DNA of 64,000 nt from Gentiana macrophylla (lineage: Eukaryota > Streptophyta > Magnoliopsida > Gentianales > Gentianaceae). The notes under the pieces are model-generated. The model was not told the DNA's origin and did no database searches. It saw nothing but the letters and a program-made list of their open reading frames with translations. The DNA lies in assembly GCA_026214975.1 (NCBI GenBank), contig CM047817.1, positions 62,280,407 to 62,344,406 on the forward strand. The letters run 5' to 3'. Each line of letters starts with the position of its first letter. Positions within the stretch are counted from its first letter, which is position 1. Position numbers and translations under genes: made by a program. Shown piece by piece: positions 12,852 to 25,515 of this stretch.

Positions 12852-14688
12852 TGTGATGTATGAAAATATATGATCATATTATAAGACTTTTTATTATTAT
12901 TTTATGATATTTTAGTATAATTTCATAAAATGCATTGAAAACTTATAAAAATCATAGTTAGTTATAATTAGATGCATAAGTTATAAAAACGATAAAATGA
13001 TGGTTTTTTGTCGATTTACGCTTGGTGTTTCATTGATATTATTGTAGGATCAGATGTTTACCAAGATCCCAAAATATGACATACTTTGAAGTATAAATCA
13101 TGAGTTTTTGTGGATAAAAGATTATGCCAAAATCTAACAACTTTGAATGTGATCAACTGCCCTTAATGTTTCTACCAGAACTCATCTTCAACGGACATTT
13201 GATCTAACTTAGAGGCATTTTCAGAGAAAAAGTCCTTGATGAAAGTTGTAGGCCTTCAAAAGAGCTTTCCAACGAATATCAAATCATGTCAACTGAGGTC
13301 TACAAATGAGATAGGTTTTTACTTAACATCGATATGTTGTATGTCCGCACGCGCTGGGAGAAGGCCGGATCTTGCGTAAAAATCTCTCGACATTGGGCCC
13401 ACAAATCTCTCGATAAGGGAATATATACTATTTGACCGGCACGCTGCCGGTTGGTGTCCGCACACGCCGCCTTGTGGTACACTCTATAAATACCCCTCAA
13501 TTGCAACCATTTTGAAGTGTACCAATGCATATATCTCTTCTATATCTATCTATAGTTTCGCTTTGTTGTTTTTAGTTAAATAAAAGTCAGAACGGCACTA
13601 CTGAATAATGTCAGAGTATAATGTATCGTTATAATACTTAGAATATGTATCAAGGCTCATTGATGTAAAGGAGTTGCTATTTCCGAGGATACAACTCAAG
13701 CTTCGATTGTAATCTGCAACTTTTCTAATGTATTTATGTTGTTATTAGTATCTATATATTAATTATAATGATATTAGGCTAACTTAATATCTAGCCAAGA
13801 TATGAAATTGGATTAGTATTATCTTTTAGGGAAATGGATGATGACTATACTAAAATTGATAAAATTGGTTATAATGAATCTCTTTCTATATTCGTATTGA
13901 ATTAGCTACTTGATATGAAAGAATTCATAATCTAATTATGAATTGACGCCTCAGAGTTAGGTTATGAACTCGTTAATAGAAAGACCGATGGTAAAATTGG
14001 CCGAGTGAAAACGTGACAACGGAATCCGATTTCCTAAACCGGGGTAGATTTGTTTCGGGAGAAACAAACTTTATTGAAATATGTACTTTAGAGATTATTA
14101 CGCTTAATTCGCTTGTTTAATTGACATACCTTAAAATTGGCCGAATGACAAACGGGAGTGACCCATGCTTGAGGATGACCTTGACAAATGATTGGACATA
14201 TGACTATTTCGTATGCTCGTGTGAGGATGAATTGTTTAGTTTAGAGTGCACCAAGCTTCAGATAATTGATTTAACTTAAAATAATGATCGAGCACATCTA
14301 ATTTCCACTAGAAAGATATAATAATTCAATAACATATTCTTGGCTAGTCTCTAAGTATAATATCTATCTCCTCCCCTAGATATTGTTTTGGTACCTATAT
14401 ATACTTATATCTATATATATATATATGTATTGCTATATATCTATATATATATTTATATACTTATATATATCTGCTTTTAGTTTTATGCTTTTATTTATTG
14501 TTTGTTTGTAGTTTGGTTGATAATAAAATTATGTAATTTAGATTGAGATAATAATAGTTTCTCGGTGTTTAATCACACGGTGAATTACCAAGTTTCCCTG
14601 AGGATCGACACCTGACTCACCATACTATCACTACAATTTGACCCGGTACACTGCCGGTAAGGATTGATAGCATAGAAAAGGTCCGTCA
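12852..14688 (+). repeat. Athila-type LTR (1.8 kb), plus orientation
   Basis: It starts TGTGATGTATGAAAA after a polypurine tract and ends near GCATAGAAAAGGTCCGTCAA. The promoter part carries GC-rich boxes (CCGCACGCGCTGG at about 13345, GGCACGCTGCCGG at about 13438, CCGCACACGCC at about 13460) and CTCTATAAATACCCC at about 13481. The last 100 bases (ACTCACCATACTA, ACCCGGTACACTGCCGG) match the minus-oriented LTR at 17765-19321. At its end it abuts the 3' part of the minus-strand protease fragment, so a junction between two elements lies at about 14690. Confidence 0.75.
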
Positions 14689-17600
14689 ACTCTCGTGAAT
14701 TATACGGGTGTTTCATGGCTTTGAGAATATTGAAGGTAACCTCATCCTCGTTAACTCTCAAAAACAATTCTCCATGTTGAACATCAATAATAGTCCTTCC
14801 CATGGCTAGGAATGGACGACCGAGAATAAGGGGCGTTGAATACCCTTCTTCCATATCCATAACCACAAAATCAACGGGAAGTAGAACTTATCAACTTTCA
14901 CTAACACGCCTTCTATGACTCCCTTAGACGCTTTATGGACCTATCCGCTAATTGTAGAGTCATCTCGGTGTTTTACAACTTTTCTATTCCAAGTTTGATA
15001 AAGTCCTCATATGACACGAGGTTGATGCTAGCACCAAGGTCGCAGCACCACCCTCTTAAACAAAAAGCCCCAATTTCACATGGGATAGTAAACTCCGGGT
15101 CTTTGAGCTTAGGTGGAAGCTTATGTTGCAACACGGGTCAAACATTCCTCATTGAGACAAATGTTCTCATATTCCTCTAACCTCTTCTTGTTAGTGAGAA
15201 TACCTTTCAAAATTTACCGCATACGTGCATGTTAGTAAGTCCTTCTATGAATGGAAGATTAACATTCAAGTGTCTAAACGTGTCAAGGAAGCTTAAGCAA
15301 AAACTTTTATCTAGTTTCTTCTTCTTAATTTCTTCTGCTGGGGTAAGGCAATGACTCAAGATCAATAACTTTAGGTTTGAGTTCATACCTTCCTTACCTT
15401 TGCCGCTTGATGCATCATCTCAAGCTTTCTCAATGTTTGAGCGGCTCATGGCCTCCATTCATTATCGATGTGCACCGCTTTATCCTTATCTTTCTTAGAA
15501 ACTCGCCAACGAGGCTTGGCGTAAGGCCAAAGCATCATTGATGTCCGCTATGATCTTGTTTGATCACCCTTGACGCACGCCGAGGTCTCTTTGGCGTCCG
15601 CATGGCCTTATTGGCGCAGTCAACTTTTGCCCAAAACTCTCTCGAATGTGAATAAGGATCACATGGCGGGTCGGCTTGCCTTTACGGGGGTCACTGAGAC
15701 ATGTTCCTTAAAAGGATCCTCAAATCACTTGCTCGGATTCTTCAAAATCCTCGACCTTTACCCAATCCTCGGCTTCTTTCTAACATTGACATATCCGTCA
15801 TTCTGCTAAAACTTATCAACAATTTCTCTTCTTCTTCACTCAACTCCTTCTCCTCTTCGGCATCATGCAAATCGTTTTCAACTTCGTTTCCAACTTGATT
15901 CTCATGAAACACCCGATTTCCACAAACCTTTCCACTTCGGGTTATGATACCATTCACTCCCATCGGATTCCTTTCTGTATTGGTTGGCAAACCACCTGGT
16001 GGTCTACTAGCGTTCCTTTCTCCTTCTCTACTCAAGTGTTCCTCCACATTCCTCATGGATGCCTCAATCGTTTTCATTCTCACATCGTGTCCACTCATAG
16101 CTGTTTTCATCATTCCCATATCCTTCATGACTGTACTGAGCGAAGTCATCACATTTTCCATATTCTGAGCTTGAGTGACAACTACTCCCAAAATTTTATC
16201 TAAAGTGTTGTCCCATCTATCCCCTCGTATGATTGGAACTCTCGCTTATTGGGAACGCTTTGTGTGGTGGGTTGAGGATAAGAACGAGTGTTTGGTGATC
16301 GAGTTGAGGTATTGGTGTTATAGAGTTTCGTGGTTGTTTTGTATGAGCTCATTCCAACGATAATTCGATGATCTCTTAATAGCATTTAAAGAGTTGTAGT
16401 ATGCATTGTTCAAATTCGTGTTGTTGTATGGCTTACTTCCTCTCGCTTGTAAGTCACCGGGCTTTCCATCTCAATAGATATCTCATCCTCATTGCCATAA
16501 ACATGATCTCTTGCTCTCTATCAAAAAGTTTCCTTCCATCCTCTTGCTTGACTCGCAAAATTGTCAAACTTCTTTGATAACTTATCAATTTTTTCCATAA
16601 GCTCGAATTGTCCTTTGGTCCTTCAGAAACTCACCTTCCTTGTGCTAGATCCGCTTCCTACATCCGATGGTTCTTCAAAATTTCTCTATAGCATCATAAA
16701 CTTCTTGAGCGCTATGGGACATCAAGCATCCTCCACATGCATGATCAATATTAGCACGTGATTCTCGCCCTCAACTGCCTACGTAAAAGTTGTATTTATG
16801 TATCAAATGGGTAACTATGATCGGGCAAGCCTTGAACAATTTCTTGAATCTTTCCATGCACTACCTAGAGTTTCATCGAGTCCTTGCAAAATTTGCTATT
16901 GCAACCTTCAACTTCAAATTCCTTCCGGTGTAAAATATTGCTTTAGAACTCGCTTTTGTACTTCATCCCAAGTGGTTAATGAATGATGGGTAAAGATACA
17001 AACCATTCCTTAGCTCTCCCGGTCAAAGAGTACGGAAACATAGACAATCTTGTCAATTCTTTTGAATTCCATGACTTTGGTCGTGTTAAAAGTTGTTCAA
17101 AAGAATAGAGATGATAATGTGGATCTTCAAAATATTCTCCGCAAATTGGCATTTGTTATCGATCAACCCGAAAGATGCCCTTTCACTTCAAAATTATTTG
17201 CCCTTTCATTAGGTAGTCTAATAGATTATTGGGTGCATTTCTTCTCAACGGTTGATCATAAAGAGATCTCAAAATTGGTCATTTTGGCCTTGGTTCTCGA
17301 TTATGGTTTTGGTTTTGCCGGTTCCGATTGTTTCGTTATTTTGGCCTTGGTTATTGGATTTGGTTGGGGAATTGATCTTCCGCAGGGGTTCGTTGTGCAT
17401 TCTCTAAATTCTCCGCCATTTCTCGCCGAAAGTTGATGAGTATCGGGATGATTCTTCACCAAGTGATTCTCCACTAGATCGAGCAACCTTATGCCCAAAT
17501 TCTCAACTGCCTTTTTCAGATGTGTTAATGTCCGAACGATATGGAGGCGGGAGCTTTACCGCCTCGGGACCGAAGTTATCAACTACGTATGAAACAACAA

Positions 17601-17743
17601 GAAAACGATCAAACGCTTGGTAACTTAACAAATGGTAAGTACCATAAAAGTAAACAAAAATGTGATTAGAAAAAGACTTGACCTATGCTTGAAAAGTTTA
17701 AGACGGATACAAGTAGTAACTTTTACTCAAAAAAGAATGAAAT
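14689..17743 (-). pseudogene. Athila/Tat-type gypsy gag-protease, minus strand, 3' truncated
   Basis: Read on the minus strand, the order is gag then protease. Behind the PBS, degenerate gag covers about 17700-15750. Its C-terminal part at 16191-15742 (149 residues) shows PPGGLPTNTERNP and GIITRSGK, a hallmark of this group. Around 15300-15180 lies FLDTFRHLNVNLPFIEGL. The protease domain follows, with CDLGASINLVS at about 15050-15020 (active-site DLGAS form of DSG/DTG) and [19 protein letters not shown] at 14832-14770. It stops at SREL, about 14690, where the plus-strand LTR begins, so RT and integrase are missing. Several frameshifts and stops make it inactive. Confidence 0.85.
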
Positions 17744-17761
17744 TCCCCGGCAACAGTGCCA
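17744..17761 (-). promoter_or_regulatory. Primer binding site, tRNA-Asp type
   Basis: On the minus strand the sequence reads TGGCACTGTTGCCGGGGA, close to the TGGCGCCGTTGCCGGGGA primer binding site of Athila/Tat elements, which pairs with the 3' end of tRNA-Asp. It lies immediately inside the minus-oriented LTR and before gag, as expected. Confidence 0.85.
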
Positions 17762-17764
17762 GAA

Positions 17765-19321
17765 AAGCTTGATCGGCCAAAACGAGGTGTCCAATCTAAC
17801 CGGCAGTATACCGGGTTGACTGTAGTCTAGTTTGGTGAGTCAAGGTTGAATCCACGGGGAATTATCTTGTGAGGTTACACACTAAAAAGTCTATATTACT
17901 TTGATCTAGGTCGCAATTTAGTGAAAGATGAATCAATTGCATAAATAATGTGCTCGAATTAATGATAGTGATAAAGTATAAAAGAAGCTAACCAAGACAA
18001 CGTGTAGTCTAGCTATCCTCTCGCAATGTCATGGGAATGACTTCCTACCTTCCTACCATTTGGCGCTTGAGTTGTGAAACGGTGTATTCCTAAACAAGCA
18101 ATTCCCTCATACGAGTGAATGAAATTGCTCTCTCACCTCCTCCTTGGTCTAGTGCCCTAAACCTAATGATTCGGCATGCTACGCCCAGAATGCAATGGCA
18201 ATGCCAACTATCCCCGGATAAGAAATCGAATGCCTACGAGAGGTCAATTTTACCTTCCGTTCACTCACTCTCTTCCAACGCCTAACATCTCCGCTCGTAT
18301 CCGTTAAACGGTAAATGCTAACACTAGGCAATTACTCTAATGCAAGCAACAAAACAATACAAGTAGGCAAAGCTTCACAACAATCAAAACTGACAACATA
18401 ACCAATCATTCCCAATCAATCACAAGAGGATAACTAATACTACAACTTAAACTTGGCTAGATAAACCTAGCCACTCATGCCTACAAACATTAACATCTCA
18501 TGATTAACATTCATAAACATAAGAACAATCAATGATAATAAAGATTAAAGATTACCACTTCAAATGATAAAATCCGAAAGTTGGTGTTCATCATCCAACC
18601 TCAAAAGCTTTAATGGAGCTAACACTAGTGTGTAAACTTCAAACAAGAAATCAAAGCTAAACTAGGATCTTTAATTGTTACAATCAAGTTCAAGTGCTAA
18701 TTTCTACTAAAATTTGGCTATAAGAGCCTTAGGGTGGAGGGTGCCTGCAAGATGGATAAGTTGAAGAAGATAAAGTGTGTTGTGTTTTTGATTATTATGT
18801 GTTTGGAAGAATAAAAGAGATTAAACTTTTGTCGACTCAGACCGTGACTCAGTCACCCATCTTGGCGTAGGTCACGCCCAAAAATGCACTAGTGGCGCAG
18901 GTTAGAGCTTCTTGGCGCGGGTCACGTCCAGTTTGTGGTAGCTGGCTGAATGACATTTGCATTAAATGCTCAACTACTCCTTGACTCAGTCGCAGTAAGC
19001 ATGGCGTGGGTCATCCAGATCTCAAATCACATAATCACAATATATTCTTCCACATGGCTTGGATTGAACCTCTAATGTGTATCAATAATCCTCGTGAGCT
19101 GAAATCCTCGCCACAACACAAAATCATCATAAATGAATCAAAAGCCACCCTGAGGTCAGAATCCACACTCCCCACCGTGAAATCTGTGCTGCAAAATAGA
19201 CACAAAGATACCACGTGTAAATCTGATAACAAAATCGGCTAATAACTAATATAATACAACTAAAAACATGGTTTTACTACAAATTCTACGTAAACAAAAT
19301 ATGGTTCCAATCATCATACAT
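17765..19321 (-). repeat. 5' LTR of the minus-strand Athila-type element
   Basis: The inner end is fixed by the PBS at 17744-17761. The block next to it (ACTCACCAAACTAGAC and ACCCGGTATACTGCCGG in minus reading) matches the end of the plus LTR at 12852-14688. The outer end is set near 19321, where the minus strand reads TGTATGATGATTGG. That end is an estimate. GC-rich boxes (GACTCAGTCACCC, GGCGCGGGTCACG) lie at 18840-18930. No ORF of note is seen. Confidence 0.65.
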
Positions 19322-22300
19322 AATGCTCAAATTGATATCAAAATATCGCTAATTGCACCAGAAAGTAGGGTAAATCATCAGGAATTATATCATCAGGTTG
19401 ACCTATATCACCAACCTAAGGCACCCAACCCATCTCCTCAAAAATCTAATCTCAAAATCTTGATTGAAACCCTCATGGAAAACCAAACCAAGCAAAATGA
19501 GGAGAACCAATTGATGATTAAGGCTCTAACAACTAAGGTGGATAGCTTGGTCGCACACAATAAGATGCTAGAGAACCAAATTTCTCCACAAGCAGCCATT
19601 TCTTCTAAGCTCCTGAATACCGCCAGAAAACCCGAACTTAACTCCTGTGAGAGCATTGTCAGCCATCAAGTTGAGGAGTGGAAAAGAGTTGGAAGACCCT
19701 AAGGTGATGCATAGTGAGAGCAAGGAGGGAGAGATAGAGAAAGGTGGGACAGACGAGCCTATGGTAGATGCTACCAAAGAAAAAGAGCCGTAACTGTGCC
19801 TAAATATATTCCCCGCCACCTTATCACCACCGTGCCTTCCTCAAAGATTGGCCAAATCAAAGCTTGATAAGCAATTTGGGAAATTCTTGAGGTGTTGAGG
19901 AAGCTCTATATTAATGTCCCATGCACACATGCTCTTACACAAATGCCCACATATGCTAAGTTTTTGAAGGAGATTCTATCCAATAAAAGGAAGCTAAGAC
20001 CATGAGATCAGAGATTTGACCTGTGAGTGCAAGTATTATCATCCAAAATAAACTACCTCCAAAGCTTAAGGATCCGGGTAGTTTCTCCATTCCATGTGTA
20101 ATAGGCAATATGGCTATAGATAAGGCTCTGTGTGACCCCTTGGAGCTAGTGTAAGTTTGACGCCCCACTCTATGTATAAGAAACATGATCTTGGTGAGTT
20201 GAGGCCCACAAATATCTCTTTGCATTTGGCTGATCGCTCCGTCAAATATCCGTGGGTATCCTAGAGGATGTTCCTGTTAAAGTTGGCAAGTTTTATATAC
20301 CATTGGATTTCGTAGTTCTTGAAATGGATGAGGATATCCATATCCCCATTATTCTTGGTAGAAAGTTCCTTACCACTGTTGGGGCTACTATTGATGTCAA
20401 GAATGGAAAGCTTACTTTGAGCGTAGGAGATGATAACGTTGAATTTAGTTTGCCTAATGCTCTCACTTGCTTTTCTGTTGAGAATGTTTATTGCCGGATC
20501 GATTCTAAGGAACAGTTATTGGAAAATGCCATTAAAGAGGGGTCAACTGATCCCGTGGAAGAGGAGATACCAAGTGAGGATGAGCAAGAGGATGGAGAAA
20601 TTGATGATAAGGCCACTAAGGGCCAAGATAAGAAGAACGATGTTCTTTCACCTTTTTACTATGAGAGAGAGATATTTGATGCTCAAGTTGATGCCCAATC
20701 TGGGATGAGGATAAGGCCCCAAAGGTAGAACTAAAACCACTCCCACCGAACTTAAGGCATGCATTTCTGGAACAAATTCTACATATCCGGTCATTGTGCT
20801 GCTAGTCTAAATGAGGAAGAAACCAAACAGCTTACTTTCTTTACTTAGACAAGATCAAGAAAGTGATAGGATATACCATCGATGACATCAAAGGAATCCA
20901 CCCTCCATATGCATGCATAGGATTTTGCTTGAGGACAATTATAAGCCTTCTATTGAAGGTCAAAGACGCTGAATCCTACTCAAGGAGGTGGTGAAGAAGG
21001 AAGTGTTGAAGCTTCTAGTCACTGTATAATATACCCTATCTCTCGATAAATGAGTGGGTGAGTCTCACTCAATTTGTCCCTAAGAAGGGAGTGGATCACG
21101 GTAGTGAAGAATGATAACGATGAATTAATCCCTCACGGTTAGTAACGGGTTGGCGATGTGTATTGATTATAGAAAACTAAATATGGCACCCGTAAGATCA
21201 TTTCCCGCCCCCATTCATCGATCAAATGCTAGAGAGGTTAGCAAAGCATTCATTCTTTTGTTACTCGGATGGCTATTCGGTTTCTTTCGATTCCCATACA
21301 TCCAAGCTTACCAAGAGAAAACGACCTTTACATGCCCTTATGGCACTTTTGCATATAGACGCATGCCTTTGGTCTTTGCAATGCCCCCGCTACCTTTCAA
21401 CGTGCTATGATGTCTATATTTTCTCGATTACATTGAGCATATCATGGAAGTTTTTATGGATGACTTCTCCTGTATGGTACTTCATATGATTCATGTTTGA
21501 ATAATTTATCTAAAGTACTACAAAGGTGTGTCCGATGTTGATCTCGGGTCTTAAATTGGGAGAAGTGCCATTTTATGGTGCGAGAGGGAATTGTTTTGGG
21601 ACATTTAGTGTCCGGAAAGAGGTATTGAGGTTGACAAGGCTAAGATAGAAGTGATTGAGAAGTTGCCGCCACCTAACTCGGTTAGGAGTGTGCAGCTTCT
21701 CAGGTCATACGGGCTTTTACCGCTGCTTTCATTAAAGATTTTTCTAAAATATATAAGCCTTTGACTAACCTTTGCAAAAAGATGTGGCTTTTCACTTTAA
21801 TGCAGATTGTCTTGAGGCTTTTAACAGGTTACAGGAGGCACTAATTTCAGCCCCAATCATGCAAGCACCGGATTGGAACCTACCGATTGAAATCATGTGC
21901 GATGCTAGTGACTATGCGGTTGGGGCGGTTTTGGGCCAGCGAAAAGACAATAAAGTTTATGCCATATACTATGCAAGTAGAACCTTAGACGATGCACAGG
22001 TCAACTATGCTACGACAGAAAAAGAGCTATTAGAAGTTGTCTTTGCATTTGAGAAATTCAGATCATATCTCGTGGGTCTAAGGTAATTGTTTATACCGAT
22101 CATGCTACTATTCGGTATTTATTGAGCAAGAAAGATGCAAAGCCTAGATTAATTAGATGGATTTTGTTGCTTCAAGAGTTTGACCTCGAGATCCGAGATA
22201 AGAAAGGTAATCGAGAACGCCGTGGGCGGATCACCCGCCAAGGTTGAGACAATAAGGTGAGCAAGACGGCAAAGATGATTTGGCCATAGACGATCTGCTC

Positions 22301-23640
22301 CTCGTGATGAACATCTTTTAGCCGCTTCTATACAAGATGCACCTTGGTATGCAGACACGTGAACTACTTGGTTAGTGGAATTCTACCACCGAATTGAGTC
22401 ATCAACAAAAGAAGAAATTCTTTGCACTTGAAGTATTTCTATTGGGACGAACCGATGCTCTGCATGTAAAGTGTGTTGATGGCATATTCGCACAATGTGT
22501 ACCACAAGAGGAGGTTGTGGATATTCTACACCGCTGTCATTCGTCATCATACTGAGGACATGCTAACACCTCCAAAATAGCAAATGCAAGGTTCTTCAAT
22601 GCGGATTCTATTGGCCCACTTTGTTTAAAGATACCCGAAGTTTGTCTTGAGTTGTGGTAGATGCCAAAGAACGGGAAATATATCACGAAGGAATGAAATG
22701 CCCTCAACAACATATTGAGGTTGAGATCTTCATGTGTGAGGTGTAGACTTTATGGGACCGCTTACTCATCATTTGGGAACAAGTACATTCTTCTTATGGT
22801 TGATTACGATCTAAGTGGGTCGAGGATATTGCAACACCCACCAACGATGCGAGGGTAGTGGCCAAATTCTTTAAAAAGGTGATTTTTCCGCGATTTGGAG
22901 TACCACGCATACTTATAAGTGACAAAGGTACACATTTTATGAGCATAAGTTTGAGAGCCTTATGAAAAAGTATGGAGTGAACCATGTTTAGCATCGGGTT
23001 ACCATCCACAAACTAGTGGACAAGTCAAAGTTTCAATAGGAGATTAAGAAAATTCTTGAGAAAACAAAGAATCCATCAAGAAAGGATTGGTCCTTACGGT
23101 TGATGAAGCATCAGGGCCTACAGTAACGGCCTACAAAACCCCATTGGTATGTCACCGCTTGCTTGGTGTATGGGAAGCCGTACCACCTTCTAGTTGAGCT
23201 TGAGCACAAAGCACATTGGGCTATAAAAGCATTTAACTATGATTTCAAGAGGCAAGTGAAAAGAGGCTACTTCAATTGAATGAGTTGATGAGGTAAGGCA
23301 AGATGCATACGATAAGTGCTCGTGATCTACAAGGAGAAGACAAAGCTACGGGCATGATAAACACATCTTGAGGAGAGAATTCCATGAAGGTGATAAGGTT
23401 TTGTTGTTCAACTCAAGGTTAAAACTCTTTCCCGGAAGTTAAGGACAAGATGGTCCGGTCCCTTCACCGTGATAAAAGTCTTTCCTCACGGCTCGGTGGA
23501 AGTTCGTAGCGATTCCGGTGATGTTTTCAAGGTCAATGGTCAAAGATTAAAGCATTACATTGCAGGAGCCCACCGAGAAGAGAGTCATGTACTTGGACTC
23601 TCCACCCTCCACCACGGGATGAATTAAACAGGGTCGAGCC
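19322..23640 (+). pseudogene. Athila/Tat-type gypsy gag-pol polyprotein, degenerate
   Basis: The gag C-terminal part is at 19322-19700 (ENQTKQNEENQLMIKALTTK, then ENQISPQAA). Protease follows, with LKDPGSFSIPCVIG (about 20068), a frame-shifted DLGAS block at about 20130-20155, and PIILGRKFLTTVGATIDV (about 20345). RT covers about 20740-21560 (MCIDYRKLN at 21157, EVFMDDF at about 21446). RNase H at 21772-22086 is the best-kept part (PIEIMCDASDYAVGAVLG, YATTEKELL). Integrase spans about 22430-23600 and ends with VYGKPYHLLVELEHKAHWAIKAFNYD-type sequence at about 23167-23240, the Athila/Tat signature. Frameshifts at the protease active site and elsewhere preclude activity. It abuts the outer end of the minus LTR, so its own 5' LTR is lost. 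Confidence 0.88.
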
Positions 23641-24235
23641 AGACCTTAAACAAGCACTTCTTGGGAGGCAACCTAAGTTTCTCTACCATTTTCTAGGTTT
23701 CTTCATTTATTTTGTGTTGTGTCGCCTTGTTTTTCGTGTCGGTTTTGCACCTGTAAATTGTACAAGAGGAACTCATGGATTTTGAGGCCATGGAACACTT
23801 GGCATGGAAAAAGCCACGATCGAGGTGAAACGAAATTTCGTGGTGCGATTTGAGTCCGCTTTTTTTTAAACGGGGTGTGATTTGTATCACATCACATCTT
23901 TAAAAAAAAAGTGAAATTGACGAGGGCTTCACACTTGGGTGTGATTTTTTTATCACACCCGTGATTCTCTTATCAATCAAAAAAAGGGGGGGGGGTATTT
24001 GACGCAAGGTTCCCACCCGGGTGTGATATAATTGACACCTTGTTAGTCCTATATCTCTTCTCTTATCAAAAAAACAAAGATACAGCCTTTTATTACTTAC
24101 TTTTTTATTATTTTTTTATATTCTATTTCCCAAACTTTTCAATCCCAAATATCCAACCCGCCTCCATCTCCCCAAGCCTCCTTCAAATGCCTCCACCACC
24201 CCACCTCCCTAGCTGCCTTCCAGCTCCTTCTTTCC
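23641..24235 (+). other. Spacer between pol and post-pol ORF
   Basis: It starts with CACTTCTTGGGAGGCAACC, the short conserved block seen behind pol in Athila-type elements. The segment 23870-24030 repeats GTGTGAT and ATCACAC motifs in both directions and carries A and G runs. No coding sequence is supported. Confidence 0.5.
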
Positions 24236-25515
24236 GTGCTAATCACCGCCGGACGGCCGGCCACCACCCCCACTCCACTCCTTTTCCTACCCTCTCTTCC
24301 TCCTTTCAACAATGAGATCAAATACCTTAAATCTCCACCCAAAAGCAACCATCTTCCCACCACCGGTGCAACCTCAAGGTCGCCGCAAACCCCAAACCAC
24401 CATCAAGGTTCCTTTGAGCCACCACGACCCTCCCCACACCCAAAGAGCCCCAATTCCGCCTCCTCCTTCCCCCAAACCCGCCACACCTACAACCACCATG
24501 CCGAACTGCCAGCCACCCTCTTTGGCGGATTCCGCCAACCAGAACCTCTTGCAACTCATTTAGTCCCTCTTCCACCACCACAAACCGAACCCCAACCACA
24601 ACCGCGAAGAAACCCATCCCAAAATTCCACCAAAAAAACGCCACCTAAGCTTCCACGTCCTCCCGCCCCCGTTTCTGCAGGTACAAAAAAGCGTAAGGTA
24701 GTGGTAGAGGCCTCCACATCTAAATCCAACGGGAAGAAGACCCGAATCACCGCCACATCCAAAGGGGAAAAGCAATAGTTCGAGCCATCATGTTACTCAC
24801 ACGGTTCGTCACACGCGTATGTTGATCCTACAGTTTTGAGCACATTGGGCATCACACATGATTTTCATTGGCTTTGTACTCAATTGGGCATGTCTAGCTT
24901 TATCAATCACTCATGGCCTACTTACGTGGAATTGACCACTAGTTTTTTATCTACATTTGAGTGCAAAATAATTCAAGGTCCTCATTGTCAAGAAGGGAGA
25001 ATCACTTTCAGTCTTTCAGGGTAGCCCTTTACATTGACTTTAGACGAATTTGCCTCTATCTACAGCTTTCCTAGCACTGGCCCACGTCAGCACTCCCGAG
25101 CATTCAATGACAATTTCTTTTGAAGTTGTTTGTCTGAGGCACTCCCTTATAGTCCTGGTACATCAAGGTCCACCTCGATTGTTCACCCTTGTTTGCGGTA
25201 TTTTATGCGTGTGCTGGCGAACACCGTTTTTGCTCGTGGTGATATGGATATGGTTGTTCAAAAAGATGAGCTATTCGTTTTATGGAGTGCCTATAATGGC
25301 CCACCTGCATGTATTGCCGTGTTCTTAGCTCGCCAGTTTCTACGAGTGAAACACCGTGCCTCATCCAATATTTAGATCGGTGGGTTGGTTACACCTATTG
25401 CCCACCACTTTGGCATTGCTACGGATAATTTGACACTTGCATCAGGGCCTACTTCTATCGATTTACCCGCCGCACGCACCCATGCGCATTATTGATATCA
25501 TCACCGCCAAGCTAT
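24236..25515 (+). pseudogene. ATHILA ORF-1-like post-pol gene with in-frame stops
   Basis: One reading frame runs for over 1.2 kb and is broken mainly by stops. The N-terminal part (24236-24775) is proline-rich with a basic end (GTKKRKVVVEASTSKSNGKK). After a TAG at 24776 it continues VDPTVLSTLGITHDFHWLC, PTYVELTTSFLSTFECK, and after a TAG at 25022 PFTLTLDEFASIYSFPSTG. From 25145 it reads SIVHPCLRYFMRVLANTVFA and DELFVLWSAYNG. After a TAG at 25375 come IGGLVTPIAHHFGIATDN and a stop near 25497. These blocks match the ATHILA ORF-1 family (PF03078), found behind pol in Athila retrotransposons and sometimes called env-like. Its role is unknown. The three early stops are all TAG. Confidence 0.75.

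Noticed and set aside
15865..16203. Plus-strand ORFs at 15570-16363
   Set aside because: They are antisense to the minus-strand gag frame that carries the GIITRSGK signature.
24327..24775. Overlapping minus-strand ORFs rich in Gly and Trp
   Set aside because: Shadows of the proline-rich plus-strand post-pol ORF. Their composition is the mirror of Pro and His codons and they show no domain.
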